From positions 124,001 through 188,000 of the forward strand of contig NZ_VZOW01000007.1 in the NCBI RefSeq assembly GCF_008801835.1: 64,000 bases of DNA, written 5' to 3'. Each line of letters opens with the position of its first letter. Position 1 is the first letter of the stretch. The position numbers were made by a program, and so were the translations under genes. The notes below the pieces were generated by a model. That model was not told the origin of the DNA and made no database searches. It saw only the letters and a list, made by a program, of their open reading frames with translations. The DNA comes from Cupriavidus pauculus. GTDB taxonomy: Bacteria; Pseudomonadota; Gammaproteobacteria; Burkholderiales; Burkholderiaceae. Shown here one piece after another: positions 36,957 to 45,445 of this stretch.

Positions 36957-38411
36957 CTACTTCTCTGTGGCGGGATGCATGAAGCCGGCTGCGTCGCGCG
37001 CATCGCTGCGGAACTGCGGCGCGTCGGCTTCGTTATCGGGATGAATGGTTGTGCGCGTCGGATCCCAGGGGATCGCAAAGCAGATGATGCTGGCGACCAG
37101 CGGCACGACCGAAAGAATCAGGAACGTGGTTTCCAGCCCATAGCGCGCGCGGAACAGCGGAAACACCAGCAGGCCCAGCGCGGCGCCGATGGCGCCCAGC
37201 GCGCCGATTACGCCGTTGGCGCCCGCGCGCAGTTCACTGCGGAACGACAGCGACGAAAGGCTCTTGCCGTTGGCGCCGGGGCCGCCCGAATGAAACAGGA
37301 TGAACAGCGAGGGCACGATGACGGCCACCCACGTCGGCATCCTGCCGTTGAACAGGCCAAGGATCAGCAGCATGACGAACACCGCGGCAAAGCCGAACGC
37401 CGATGCGCGGCGCAGCCCGAGCCGGCGGCCGATGACGGGCGACAGGAAGCCGCCGAAGATGCCGCAGATGTTGAACACCAGCGCGCCCAGCGTGGCGTAC
37501 ACGAAATCCTTGCCGAACAGCGCCGCGCTGATCAGCGGCAGATACCAGCCGATGCCGAAATACTGGATCGACTGCCCGATCTGCACCGTGGCGGCCAGGA
37601 TCGTGCGGGGCAGATAGATGCCGCGGAAGATCAGCAGCACATTGGCCAGCCCGCGCCGCGCCATATTGGTGACCGGAATCCGCTCGGCAGGCGGCGCGGC
37701 CTCGAAGGCGCGGCCATAGATGCGTGTCATCGCGCGCGCGGCGTCATCGAGTCTTTCCTTGCGGGCCAGCCACGTTGGGCTTTCCACCAGGAACAGCACC
37801 TGCAGGATCAGGATGACGATGCCGAACACGGCCGTGGCGGCCACCGAGTAGCGCCAGATCGCATCGCCCACATTCCACGAATGGAACAGGAGCGCCAGCA
37901 CCAGGTTCAGGCAGACGGCCGTGTACCACATGCCTTGCCAGGTATTCAGGCGGCTCTTGAGCTTGACCGGCGTGAACTCTGCCAGCACGGCCATGGCAAT
38001 GGCGAAGTCGATGCCGTATGCGGCGCCCACAAAGAAGCGGCCGATCAGGATGGTCTGGAAATCCGGTGCGAACACCACCAGCAGGGCGCCGGTGACGGCA
38101 AACAGCTTGGCCAGGATCAGCGGCCTGACGCGCCCCCAACGGTCCGCCATCCAGCCGCCCAGCGGGTTGAAGGCGATGGCCACCCACGACGCGAACGACG
38201 TGAGCAGCGCCACCTGTCCGGGTTCCATATGCAGGTCGCGCGTCATCGGGCCCAGGCCCGCACTCAGTGCCGAATTGGAGAAGGCGTCGAGAAACAGTCC
38301 GCCCAGTGCCAGCCACCAGACAACGCCGGCGCGGCCACGAATACCAGGACAGGAATCTATGAAGGCGATGACATCGTCGATGCCACGTATCTTGATGGCA
38401 GAGCTTTGCAC
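36957..38411 (-). CDS. MFS transporter (sugar/polyol-porter-like), first gene of GlpP operon
   Basis: A 484-residue major facilitator with 12 helices. The start is the GTG at 38411, with AAGGAGACCGCC in front; in-frame codons upstream have no ribosome site. Motif A appears as GGWMADRWGRVRPLIL and the equivalent loop after helix 8 as GRRLGLRRAS. The conserved PTWLARKERLDDA loop resembles sugar/polyol porters. It takes the place normally held by the GlpF channel or a GlpT antiporter in glp operons and is therefore the best clue to an unusual substrate. Confidence 0.85.
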   Translation of the reverse strand: MQSSAIKIRGIDDVIAFIDSCPGIRGRAGVVWWLALGGLFLDAFSNSALSAGLGPMTRDLHMEPGQVALLTSFASWVAIAFNPLGGWMADRWGRVRPLILAKLFAVTGALLVVFAPDFQTILIGRFFVGAAYGIDFAIAMAVLAEFTPVKLKSRLNTWQGMWYTAVCLNLVLALLFHSWNVGDAIWRYSVAATAVFGIVILILQVLFLVESPTWLARKERLDDAARAMTRIYGRAFEAAPPAERIPVTNMARRGLANVLLIFRGIYLPRTILAATVQIGQSIQYFGIGWYLPLISAALFGKDFVYATLGALVFNICGIFGGFLSPVIGRRLGLRRASAFGFAAVFVMLLILGLFNGRMPTWVAVIVPSLFILFHSGGPGANGKSLSSLSFRSELRAGANGVIGALGAIGAALGLLVFPLFRARYGLETTFLILSVVPLVASIICFAIPWDPTRTTIHPDNEADAPQFRSDARDAAGFMHPATEK

Positions 38412-38463
38412 GGCGGTCTCCTTTATCGTTGTTCTGTAAGAGGCCGCAGCAAACTGCACGCGC

Positions 38464-38492
38464 TAAGAGACCATCCTACAGATGGTCTCTTA
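38464..38492 (-). promoter_or_regulatory. Perfect 12-base inverted repeat in the polyol-operon leader
   Basis: Read on the minus strand, TAAGAGACCATC, a five-base spacer and its exact complement GATGGTCTCTTA form a perfect hairpin or operator. It starts about 11 bases downstream of the predicted transcription start and ends 52 bases before the GTG of the first gene. It is a candidate target for the GlpP-like antiterminator or for a dimeric repressor. Confidence 0.7.
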
Positions 38493-38509
38493 TCTGAATC
38501 TGCCGGGGC

Positions 38510-38538
38510 AATGTAAGTCCTCGGCAAGGCAGTGTCAA
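38510..38538 (-). promoter_or_regulatory. Sigma70 promoter of the polyol operon
   Basis: Leftward TTGACA (38533-38538), exactly 17 bases, then TACATT (38510-38515). This is a near-consensus promoter, the best in the window. The predicted start near 38503 puts the palindrome in the transcribed leader. Confidence 0.75.
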
Positions 38539-38789
38539 GCGGGAAAACCCGCCCCGCGGGCGACGCGATGCGCGCGTCTTGTGTACCATTGCACGCTTTG
38601 CGCGCGGCCCGTCGCGGCTTGCGCGGTCGCCCCCGTGGCGCAATGTGCCGACATGCGGGCGGCACGACAATGTCCGGACAATGCGCGTCGCCCGGTGGTC
38701 CCGTGGATAGGACCAGCTGGTTCCATTGAGCGGTGCGACGCCGGGGCATACAGTCCGCCGAAACCCCATCAAAAAAGGCGGAGACATCG

Positions 38790-39758
38790 ATGATCAGTCG
38801 AAGAAAGCTCATGGCCGGCGCCGCGCTGGCGATCTTTGCGCTCGTCGCGCCGGCGCTGCACGCGGCGCAGGACAAGCCGATCACGATCGTGGTGGGCAGC
38901 CCCGCGGGCGGCACTACCGACGCCCTGGCGCGCCTGATTGCGCGTTCGATGGGCGACACGCTGCATCGCACGGTGGTGGTGGACAACCGCCCCGGCGCGG
39001 GCGGCAACATCGCCGCGCAATACGTGGCGCGCAGCACGCCGGACGGCAGCACGCTGCTGATGAGTTTCACCGGGCACACCATCAACGCGTCGCTCTACAA
39101 GAATCTGCCGTTCGATCCGGTGAAGGATTTCACGCCGATCACGATGGTGGCGCGCGTGCCCAGTGTGCTGGTGGCGCGCAAGAACGCGCCATTCGATACC
39201 ACGGCCGGACTGATCGATTATGCAAGGCGCAATCCGGGCAAGCTGACGTTTGCGATCGGCGCGCAGGGATCGTCGCTGCATCTGGCCAGCGAACAGTTCA
39301 AGCTGCAGACCGGTGCCGACATCGTGAACGTTCCCTACAAGGGCACCAATCCCGCGCTGACGGATCTGCTAGGCGGCGGCACCGTCGACCTGATGTTCGC
39401 CAGCACGGTCAACGTGCTGCCGCACCTGAAAGCGGGCACGCTGAAGTTTCTTGGCGTCAGCAGCAAGGACGCGCTGCCGCAGTTTCCGGGCGTGCCGCCG
39501 ATCGGCGCAACGGTGAAGGGTTTCGAATCGTCGGCGTGGTTCGGCCTGTTCGGTCCGGCAAAGCTGCCGGCGGCCACCACCGACCAGCTGTATCGCGCGG
39601 TCAGGATCGCGCTGGAAGATCCGGCGTACAAGCAGCGCATGGAAACGGAAGCCGCTACGACCGTGAACATGACGCCGCAGGCGTTCGCGCAATTCGTGCG
39701 CGCCGATATCCAGCATTGGGCCCGCGTGATCCAGGCGTCTGGCACTCGGGTGGAGTAA
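38790..39758 (+). CDS. Bug-family (TctC-like) periplasmic solute receptor 2
   Basis: A 322-residue secreted receptor. The signal peptide MISRRKLMAGAALAIFALVAPALHAAQ has a twin-arginine-like RRK. Bug motifs GSPAGGTTDALARLIARS, VVDNRPGAGGNIAAQYVA and VPYKGTNPALTDLLGGG are clear. GGAGACA ends three bases before the ATG. It is followed after eight bases by the hydro-lyase genes, so it probably captures the carboxylate used by that pathway. There are no membrane subunits nearby. Confidence 0.88.
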   Translation: MISRRKLMAGAALAIFALVAPALHAAQDKPITIVVGSPAGGTTDALARLIARSMGDTLHRTVVVDNRPGAGGNIAAQYVARSTPDGSTLLMSFTGHTINASLYKNLPFDPVKDFTPITMVARVPSVLVARKNAPFDTTAGLIDYARRNPGKLTFAIGAQGSSLHLASEQFKLQTGADIVNVPYKGTNPALTDLLGGGTVDLMFASTVNVLPHLKAGTLKFLGVSSKDALPQFPGVPPIGATVKGFESSAWFGLFGPAKLPAATTDQLYRAVRIALEDPAYKQRMETEAATTVNMTPQAFAQFVRADIQHWARVIQASGTRVE

Positions 39759-39766
39759 GGGAACGC

Positions 39767-41041
39767 ATGATGGGCCAGACATTGGCACAGAAGTTATTGG
39801 CCCGCGCTTCGGGCAGGGCCGCCGTGGCGCCGGGGGAAATCGTCACCTGCCGCGTGGATCTGGCGATGATGCACGACTCGGGCGGGCCGCGCCGCGTCAA
39901 GCCGATGCTCGAAAAGCTGGGTGCGAAGGTGTGGAATCCGGACAAGGTCGTGGTGGTCACCGATCACTACGTGCCCGCCCACGACGCGGACAGCCGCAAG
40001 ATCGTGCAGATCGCGCGCGATTGGGTGAAGGAGGCCGGCGTGACGCGCTTTCATGACATGGAGGGCATCTGCCACGTGGTGGTGCCACAGCACGGCTATC
40101 TGCGTCCCGGCATGTTCGCTGTCGGCGGAGACAGCCATTCGTCGACCGGAGGCGCGTTTGGCGCCTATATGTTCGGCATTGGCGCCACCGAGATGCTCGG
40201 CGTGCTGGTGACCGGCGAGATCTGGGTGCGCGTGCCGCAGACCATCCGCATGCAATGGCATGGCCGGCTACGCGCGGGCGTGTCGGCCAAGGACATGATG
40301 CTGCGCATGTGCACGCGCTTTGGCATGGACGGCGGCCAGTATCAGGCCGTGGAGTACACGGGCGATGCCGTGGCCGCGCTGTCGATGCAGGAACGGATGA
40401 CGCTTTCGAACATGACCGCTGAATTGGGCGGACAGGTGGGACTGGTGGCGCCCGACGCCGTGACGCACGACTGGCTGCGCAACGCGGGCGTGGCGGCGCA
40501 CGAGATCGATCTCGCCACATGGCAGTCCGACGCCGATGCGGCGTATTTGTCGACGCACGCGTTCGACGCGGCGTCGCTGGCGCCGCAGGTGTCGCGTCCG
40601 CACACGCCGGCCGATGCCGACGATGTCGATGCGTTTGGCGGCGTGCGCATCGACGTTGCCTACATCGGCGCGTGCACGGGCGCCAAGCTCGAAGACCTGC
40701 GCATGGCCGCGCAAGTGCTGCGCGGCAGGCGCGTGGCAACTGGCACACGCTTGCTGGTGGCACCGGCCAGCGCCGCCGATCAGGCGCGCGCCGCGCAGGA
40801 AGGCACGCTGGGCGCGCTGACCGATGCGGGCGCGGAACTGCTGCCCAATGCGTGCGGCGCCTGCGCCGGTTATGGCGAACACCGCTTTGGCGAAGACAGC
40901 GTGGTGATCAGCACCACGGCGCGCAACTTCAAGGGACGCATGGGCGCGGCGTCATCGCAGGTCTATCTCGGTTCGCCCTATACGGTGGCCGCGTCGGCCA
41001 TCGCGGGCCGCATCGCCGATCCACGCGAGGTGCTGGCATGA
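39767..41041 (+). CDS. Aconitase-family hydro-lyase, large subunit (LeuC/DmdA-like)
   Basis: A 424-residue large subunit of a two-part [4Fe-4S] dehydratase. The cluster cysteines are C303 (IGACTGAK), C363 and C366 (NACGACAGYG), and the GGDSHSSTGGAFGAYMFGIGATEM stretch is conserved across homoaconitase and isopropylmalate isomerases. At 424 residues it is the short form typical of archaeal LeuC and of dimethylmaleate hydratase DmdA, not the roughly 470-residue bacterial leucine enzyme. Its stop overlaps the small subunit ATG. The downstream lyase suggests a catabolic rather than leucine-biosynthetic role. Confidence 0.85.
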   Translation: MMGQTLAQKLLARASGRAAVAPGEIVTCRVDLAMMHDSGGPRRVKPMLEKLGAKVWNPDKVVVVTDHYVPAHDADSRKIVQIARDWVKEAGVTRFHDMEGICHVVVPQHGYLRPGMFAVGGDSHSSTGGAFGAYMFGIGATEMLGVLVTGEIWVRVPQTIRMQWHGRLRAGVSAKDMMLRMCTRFGMDGGQYQAVEYTGDAVAALSMQERMTLSNMTAELGGQVGLVAPDAVTHDWLRNAGVAAHEIDLATWQSDADAAYLSTHAFDAASLAPQVSRPHTPADADDVDAFGGVRIDVAYIGACTGAKLEDLRMAAQVLRGRRVATGTRLLVAPASAADQARAAQEGTLGALTDAGAELLPNACGACAGYGEHRFGEDSVVISTTARNFKGRMGAASSQVYLGSPYTVAASAIAGRIADPREVLA

Positions 41042-41559
41042 GCGCCGCATATACCGGCCGCACCTGGGTGTTCGGCGACGACATCAACACCGATCTGCTT
41101 GCGCCCGGCGCGTACATGAAGTTCGGTATCGAAGAGATCGCGCGGCACTGCATGGAAGCGGTGGACCCGACGTTTGCCGCCCGCGTGCGGCCCGGCGATA
41201 TCGTGATCGGCGGGCGCAACTTCGGCGCGGGATCGTCGCGCGAGCAGGCGGTGGAAGTGCTGCGCCACCTCGGGGTGAGCGCCGTGGTGGCGCCGTCGTT
41301 CGCGGGGCTGTTCTATCGCAACGGCTTCAACCTAGGCCTGCCGCTGCTCACCTGCGCGTCGCTGCCGTCGATTGCCGCGGGTCTGCGCGCGCGGTGCGAG
41401 ATCGAAACCGCGCAGGTGTTTGTCGAAGGCGAATCCGCATTGCAATGCGAGCCGATTCCCCCGCATCTGGTGGCCATGATCCGCGATGGCGGTCTGGTGC
41501 CGCATCTGGCGCGCAGGATCGCGTCGGGTCAACTCTCTGTCAACAAGGACGTGCCATGA
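41038..41559 (+). CDS. Aconitase-family hydro-lyase, small subunit (LeuD/DmdB-like)
   Basis: A 173-residue swivelling-domain subunit. It opens GRTWVFGDDINTDLLAPGAYM and carries the substrate-specificity motif GRNFGAGSSREQAVEVLRHLGV, as in short LeuD/DmdB proteins. It overlaps its partner by four bases upstream and the lyase by four bases downstream, so all three should be made in fixed proportion. The loop after the GAGSSRE motif decides substrate in this family, but I cannot assign it from sequence alone. Confidence 0.87.
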   Translation: MSAAYTGRTWVFGDDINTDLLAPGAYMKFGIEEIARHCMEAVDPTFAARVRPGDIVIGGRNFGAGSSREQAVEVLRHLGVSAVVAPSFAGLFYRNGFNLGLPLLTCASLPSIAAGLRARCEIETAQVFVEGESALQCEPIPPHLVAMIRDGGLVPHLARRIASGQLSVNKDVP

Positions 41560-42413
41560 CACTCAAGCAACGCCTGCAGGCCGCAGGCATCGTCACCGCG
41601 CCGGGCGTCTACGACGCGCTGTCGGCCCTGCTGGTCGAGCAGGCGGGTTTTCAGGCTGCGTATCTGTCGGGCGCAAGCATCGCCTACACGCGCTTTGGCC
41701 GTCCCGATATCGGCTTTCTGTCGCTTGATGACGTGGCCTCGGTGACGCGCAATATCCGCGAACGCTGCCCGACGCTGCCGCTGATGGTCGATGCCGATAC
41801 GGGCTTCGGCAACGCGCTGAACGTGATGCAGACCGTGCGCGCGCTGGAACGCGCGGGCGCGTCCGCCATCCAGCTCGAAGACCAGGCCATGCCGAAACGC
41901 TGCGGACATCTCGACGGCAAGTCGGTGATCGGCACGGCGGAAATGGCCGGCAAGATCCGTGCGGCCTGCGATGCGCGGCGCAGCGACGATACGTTGATCA
42001 TCGCGCGCACCGACGCGGTGGCCGTGGAGGGCATGGACGCCGCGTTGGAACGTGCCGAACGCTACGCGGACGCGGGCGCCGATGTGCTGTTCGTGGAGGC
42101 GCTGCGCAGCCGCGCCGACATGGCCACGGCCATCGCCCGGCTCGGCGCGCGCGCGCCGCTGCTGGCCAATATGGTCGAGGGCGGCAAGACGCCGGTACTG
42201 CCCGCGCAGGAGCTCGAGGAGATCGGCTTTCGGATCGCGATCTTCCCAGGCGGCACGGTGCGCGCGCTGAGTTTTGCGCTGCGCAGCTATCTCCACAGTC
42301 TGGAAGGCCACGGCACGACCACGCCGTATCTGGACAGGATGCTGTCGTTCCAGGCGCTCAACGATGTCATTGGCACGCCCGAGATGCTGGCGCTGGGCAA
42401 GCAGTACGAATAA
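41556..42413 (+). CDS. Isocitrate lyase/PEP mutase-superfamily C-C lyase (dimethylmalate or methylisocitrate lyase-like)
   Basis: A 285-residue lyase. The catalytic KRCGH motif (C116) places it with the C-C cleaving members (isocitrate, methylisocitrate, dimethylmalate and petal-death-type lyases), not the mutases. The metal-binding VDADTGFGNALNV and QLEDQAMPKRCGH segments are conserved. Products would normally include pyruvate, oxaloacetate or glyoxylate plus an acid. Directly after an aconitase-type hydratase it recalls the DmdAB-Dml order of Eubacterium barkeri nicotinate fermentation. The exact substrate is unproven. Confidence 0.85.
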   Translation: MTLKQRLQAAGIVTAPGVYDALSALLVEQAGFQAAYLSGASIAYTRFGRPDIGFLSLDDVASVTRNIRERCPTLPLMVDADTGFGNALNVMQTVRALERAGASAIQLEDQAMPKRCGHLDGKSVIGTAEMAGKIRAACDARRSDDTLIIARTDAVAVEGMDAALERAERYADAGADVLFVEALRSRADMATAIARLGARAPLLANMVEGGKTPVLPAQELEEIGFRIAIFPGGTVRALSFALRSYLHSLEGHGTTTPYLDRMLSFQALNDVIGTPEMLALGKQYE

Positions 42414-42509
42414 CCCCGCTTGTCGAAGCGCCGCCGCGCGCGTACCGTGGCGGCGTCGCCAACCATCCGCCGCGCTTCCGGCCCCGCGTCCGCGGCTTCG
42501 ATTTCCAGC

Positions 42510-43289
42510 ATGACGCTCGATACCCATACCGGCCTGCCGCGCTTTCAGCAGGTTCGCCTGATCCTGCGGGACCGCCTTCGCGCCGGTCTCTATGAAACCG
42601 GCATGCCGATGCCCGGCGAGCGTCAGCTTGCCGAAGAGTTCGGCGTGGCGCGCGTGACGGTGCGCGCGGCGCTGGCACGGCTGCAGGAAGAGGGACTGGT
42701 CATGCGCATGCGTGGCAAGGGTACTGTGCCGACGCTCCGGCACGGGCGCGCGCAGGCGTCCACCGTGCCGCACGTCAGCGGCGGGCTGCTCGACAATATC
42801 GTCAGCGTCAGCATGCGCACGCGCGTGCAAGTGCTGGAATGGCGACGCATGCCGGCGCCGCCGTCGGTCAGCACCGCGCTTGGCTTGCCGCCAGGCGCAC
42901 CGGTGCTGAAGGTGGTGCGCGTGCGCAAGTTCAAGACGCAGCCGATCGCTTACACCGAAGTGTTCGTGCCCGGCGATCTGGCCGGCGCACTGGATCGCCA
43001 TACGCTGCAGGACACGCCGATGCTGGTGGCGCTGCAACAGCATGGCGTCGAGGTGGTGTCGGCCGAGCAGACGCTCGGCGCCGCAGTGGCCGATCTCGAT
43101 GTGGCGCGCATCCTGCGCATCGCGCCGGGCGTGCCGCTGCTGCGCGTGTCGCGTGTGGCCAGCGACAGCAAAGGCCGCCCCGTGCAGTTTCTGGTCGGCC
43201 TGTATCACCCGGAGCGCTACACCTACCAGATGCGCCTGTCGCGCGCCGGTGCATCGACCAACGTGTGGATCGACGCCGATCAGCACTGA
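42510..43289 (+). CDS. GntR-family regulator, HutC subfamily
   Basis: A 259-residue regulator from the ATG at 42510; a TTG start at 42420 is possible but has an arginine-rich leader and no ribosome site. The GntR winged helix (PGERQLAEEFGVARVTVRAALARLQEEGLV) is followed by a UTRA ligand domain (about 95-245) with the typical VLKVVRVRKFKTQPIAYTEVFV and the final YRLSR-like arginine. HutC-type proteins are mostly repressors released by a pathway metabolite. It lies 97 bases after the lyase and probably controls the hydro-lyase cluster. Confidence 0.85.
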   Translation: MTLDTHTGLPRFQQVRLILRDRLRAGLYETGMPMPGERQLAEEFGVARVTVRAALARLQEEGLVMRMRGKGTVPTLRHGRAQASTVPHVSGGLLDNIVSVSMRTRVQVLEWRRMPAPPSVSTALGLPPGAPVLKVVRVRKFKTQPIAYTEVFVPGDLAGALDRHTLQDTPMLVALQQHGVEVVSAEQTLGAAVADLDVARILRIAPGVPLLRVSRVASDSKGRPVQFLVGLYHPERYTYQMRLSRAGASTNVWIDADQH

Positions 43290-43316
43290 TGCCGGCCGCC
43301 GATGCGCGCAGTGTGT

Positions 43317-43883
43317 TCAGCGTCGCACCAATGCCACCACGTAGACGCACGGCGTGCTGCCAGGATTGACGAACGTGCATGGCGCAGGCGGCCCCAGTTG
43401 CAGGCAGTCGCCCGCGTGCAGCGTGTGCACCAGTTCTCCTTCCTCGAAGACCAGTGTGCCCTCCGTCACCCAGATCTGCTGGTGCTGGAACGTGAACGCC
43501 GACGAAGGATAGGCCACGCGCGCACGGCCGGGCAGCGTGACGTGCACCAGTTCCAGCATGCCGCCATTGCGCGGCGAGATCGCGCGGCGCGTGTAGCCGG
43601 TTTCGGGGTCCTGCCATACCGGCTGGTCCGCATGGCGGCTCAGTCGTTCGCCGCTCTGCTCGGCCAGCGCCAGCAGCATCGACAGCTGCAACCCAAACGC
43701 GCCGGACAGTCGCCCCAGCACCGTTGCCGTTGGACTGGCTTCACCGCGTTCGATCTTGCTGATCATCGCCCGCGATACGCCCGAGCGGTCGGCCAGATCC
43801 GCCAGCGACCAGCCGCGCGATTCGCGCTCGATGCGCACGCGCGCCGAGATGGCGTGGGTCGGGTCTTCGGGCAGTCGGCTCAT
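43317..43883 (-). CDS. XRE-family regulator with C-terminal cupin domain
   Basis: A 188-residue regulator from the ATG at 43883. Residues 10-65 form a Cro/C1 helix-turn-helix (ARVRIERESRGWSLADLADRSGVSRAMISKIERGEASPTATVLGRL). Residues 105-185 form a cupin sensor (YPSSAFTFQHQQIWVTEGTLVFEEGELVHTLHAGDCLQLG). The layout matches PuuR/SutR-type regulators that sense small metabolites. It is convergent with the GntR gene and divergent from the monooxygenase cassette, with a 14-base palindrome between them. Confidence 0.88.
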   Translation of the reverse strand: MSRLPEDPTHAISARVRIERESRGWSLADLADRSGVSRAMISKIERGEASPTATVLGRLSGAFGLQLSMLLALAEQSGERLSRHADQPVWQDPETGYTRRAISPRNGGMLELVHVTLPGRARVAYPSSAFTFQHQQIWVTEGTLVFEEGELVHTLHAGDCLQLGPPAPCTFVNPGSTPCVYVVALVRR

Positions 43884-44005
43884 GGTGATGGGCAAGTCGG
43901 GAGACGTCGCATTATAAGAGCGGCGCGGCGTTGGCTCCGGCGCGCATCGATCGAACACATACGGGTAAACCCTGCGCGACAAGTCCTTACGATAATGGCA
44001 TTTCG

Positions 44006-44019
44006 TCCACTATAGTGGA
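44006..44019. promoter_or_regulatory. Perfect 14-base palindrome upstream of the monooxygenase cassette
   Basis: TCCACTATAGTGGA is a perfect palindrome 38 bases before the monooxygenase ATG. It lies just past a GATAAT box (43991-43996), so it would overlap the likely transcription start. It is a good candidate operator for the divergent XRE-cupin regulator. Confidence 0.6.
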
Positions 44020-44057
44020 TGGCAAATCGAACGCCCCAATCGCCGAACGGAGCCCCC

Positions 44058-45428
44058 ATGCCGCGCGAAATCCGCCTGAATGCCTTCGACATGCATTGCG
44101 TCGGCCACATCCAGCAAGGCATGTGGACCCATCCGCGCGACCATTCGCATCGCTACGCCGAGCTCCAATATTGGGTCGATTACGCCAGGACGCTCGAGCG
44201 CGGCCTGTTCGACGGCATCTTCTTTGCCGATGTGCTGGGCGTGTACGACGTCTTCGGCGGGAGTGCCGATGCCGCGCTGCGCGGCGCTGTGCAGGTGCCG
44301 GTCAACGATCCCACGCTGCTGATCCCCGCCATGGCCGCGGTGACGCAGCATCTGGGATTCGGCGTCACCGCCAATCTGATCTACGAGCAGCCGTTTCTGT
44401 TCGCGCGCCGCATGTCCACGCTCGATCACCTGACCGGCGGGCGCATCGGCTGGAATATCGTCACCGGTTATCTGGACAGCGCTGCGCGCGCGATCGGCAT
44501 GGAAGGGCAAGTGGCGCACGACGACCGCTACGATCTGGCCGACGAATACATGGCGCTGGTCTACAAGCTGTGGGAAGGCAGTTGGGATGACGATGCGGTG
44601 GTCGCCGACCGCACGCGCGGCATCTACGCCGATCCCGCGAAGGTGCGTGCGATTCATCATCATGGGCCGCAGTACAAGGTCGACGCCATGCACCTCTGCG
44701 CGCCGTCGCCGCAGCGTACGCCAGTGCTGTATCAGGCAGGCGCATCGACGCGGGGCCGCCGCTTTGCCGCCACGCACGCGGAATGTGTGTTCGTCAACGG
44801 ACAGAAGAAGGAGGGCGTCAGGGACATCGTCGACGATATTCGCAGGCAGGCCGTGCAACTGGGCCGGCAGGCGGAGGACGTCAAGGTGTTTCTCGGCGCG
44901 ACGCTGGTGGTGGGGCGCACCGACGCCGAGGCGCAGGAAAAATTCGAGGAATATCGCCGTTATGTCAGTTCCGAAGCGGCGTTGGTGCATGCGGCGGCTT
45001 CGCTGGGCATCGATTTCGCGCGCTATGACCTCGACGAGCCGATCGATACGGGCAAGAGCCAGGCCATCGTGTCCAACGTCGAAGCGATGACGCGCAGCGC
45101 CGGGCCACAGTGGACGCGCCGCAAGCTGCTGGAACAGATGGTGCTGGGCAGCCGCCAGCCGCCGTGGGTGGGCTCCGCGGAGCGCGTGGCGGATCTGCTG
45201 ATGGCGTGGAGCGAGGAAACCGGCGTCGATGGCTTCAACCTGTCGCGCACCGTGGTGCCCGAGTGTTTCACGGACGTGATCGATCTGGTGGTGCCGCTGT
45301 TGCAGGAGCGCGGCGCCTACAAGACCGCGTATCGGACCGGCACCTATCGCGACAAGCTGTTTGGCCGCGCGCGGCTGCCGGCATCGCACACCGCCGCGCG
45401 CTATCGCGGCGCGGGCGCCAACCTGTAA
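44058..45428 (+). CDS. FMNH2-dependent monooxygenase, NtaA/SnaA/DszA family
   Basis: A 456-residue flavin-dependent monooxygenase of the bacterial-luciferase superfamily. It follows the pattern of nitrilotriacetate and dibenzothiophene-sulfone monooxygenases: IRLNAFDMHCVGHIQQGMWTHPRD at the start, then LTGGRIGWNIVTGYLDSAARA, PVLYQAGASTRGRRFAA and the final PLLQERG segment. These enzymes cleave C-N or C-S bonds using reduced FMN from a partner reductase, which is encoded 17 bases downstream. The ATG at 44058 follows GGAG; the in-frame codon at 44019 is less likely because the palindrome is there. Confidence 0.9.
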   Translation: MPREIRLNAFDMHCVGHIQQGMWTHPRDHSHRYAELQYWVDYARTLERGLFDGIFFADVLGVYDVFGGSADAALRGAVQVPVNDPTLLIPAMAAVTQHLGFGVTANLIYEQPFLFARRMSTLDHLTGGRIGWNIVTGYLDSAARAIGMEGQVAHDDRYDLADEYMALVYKLWEGSWDDDAVVADRTRGIYADPAKVRAIHHHGPQYKVDAMHLCAPSPQRTPVLYQAGASTRGRRFAATHAECVFVNGQKKEGVRDIVDDIRRQAVQLGRQAEDVKVFLGATLVVGRTDAEAQEKFEEYRRYVSSEAALVHAAASLGIDFARYDLDEPIDTGKSQAIVSNVEAMTRSAGPQWTRRKLLEQMVLGSRQPPWVGSAERVADLLMAWSEETGVDGFNLSRTVVPECFTDVIDLVVPLLQERGAYKTAYRTGTYRDKLFGRARLPASHTAARYRGAGANL

Positions 45429-45445
45429 TCGTCGGGCTCTGGATC

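Larger units (their letters stand above)
38412..38789. other. Regulatory intergenic region between GlpP operon and Bug receptor 2
   Basis: This 378-bp divergent region has no supported gene. It holds the leftward sigma70 promoter and leader hairpin of the polyol operon on its left side. On the right it holds the upstream region of Bug receptor 2, where I see no clear promoter. Confidence 0.6.

Noticed and set aside
36060-38516. An 818-codon plus-strand frame across the kinase and MFS genes
   Set aside because: It spans two well-supported genes on the opposite strand and shows no domain; it is an antisense artefact of third-position GC.
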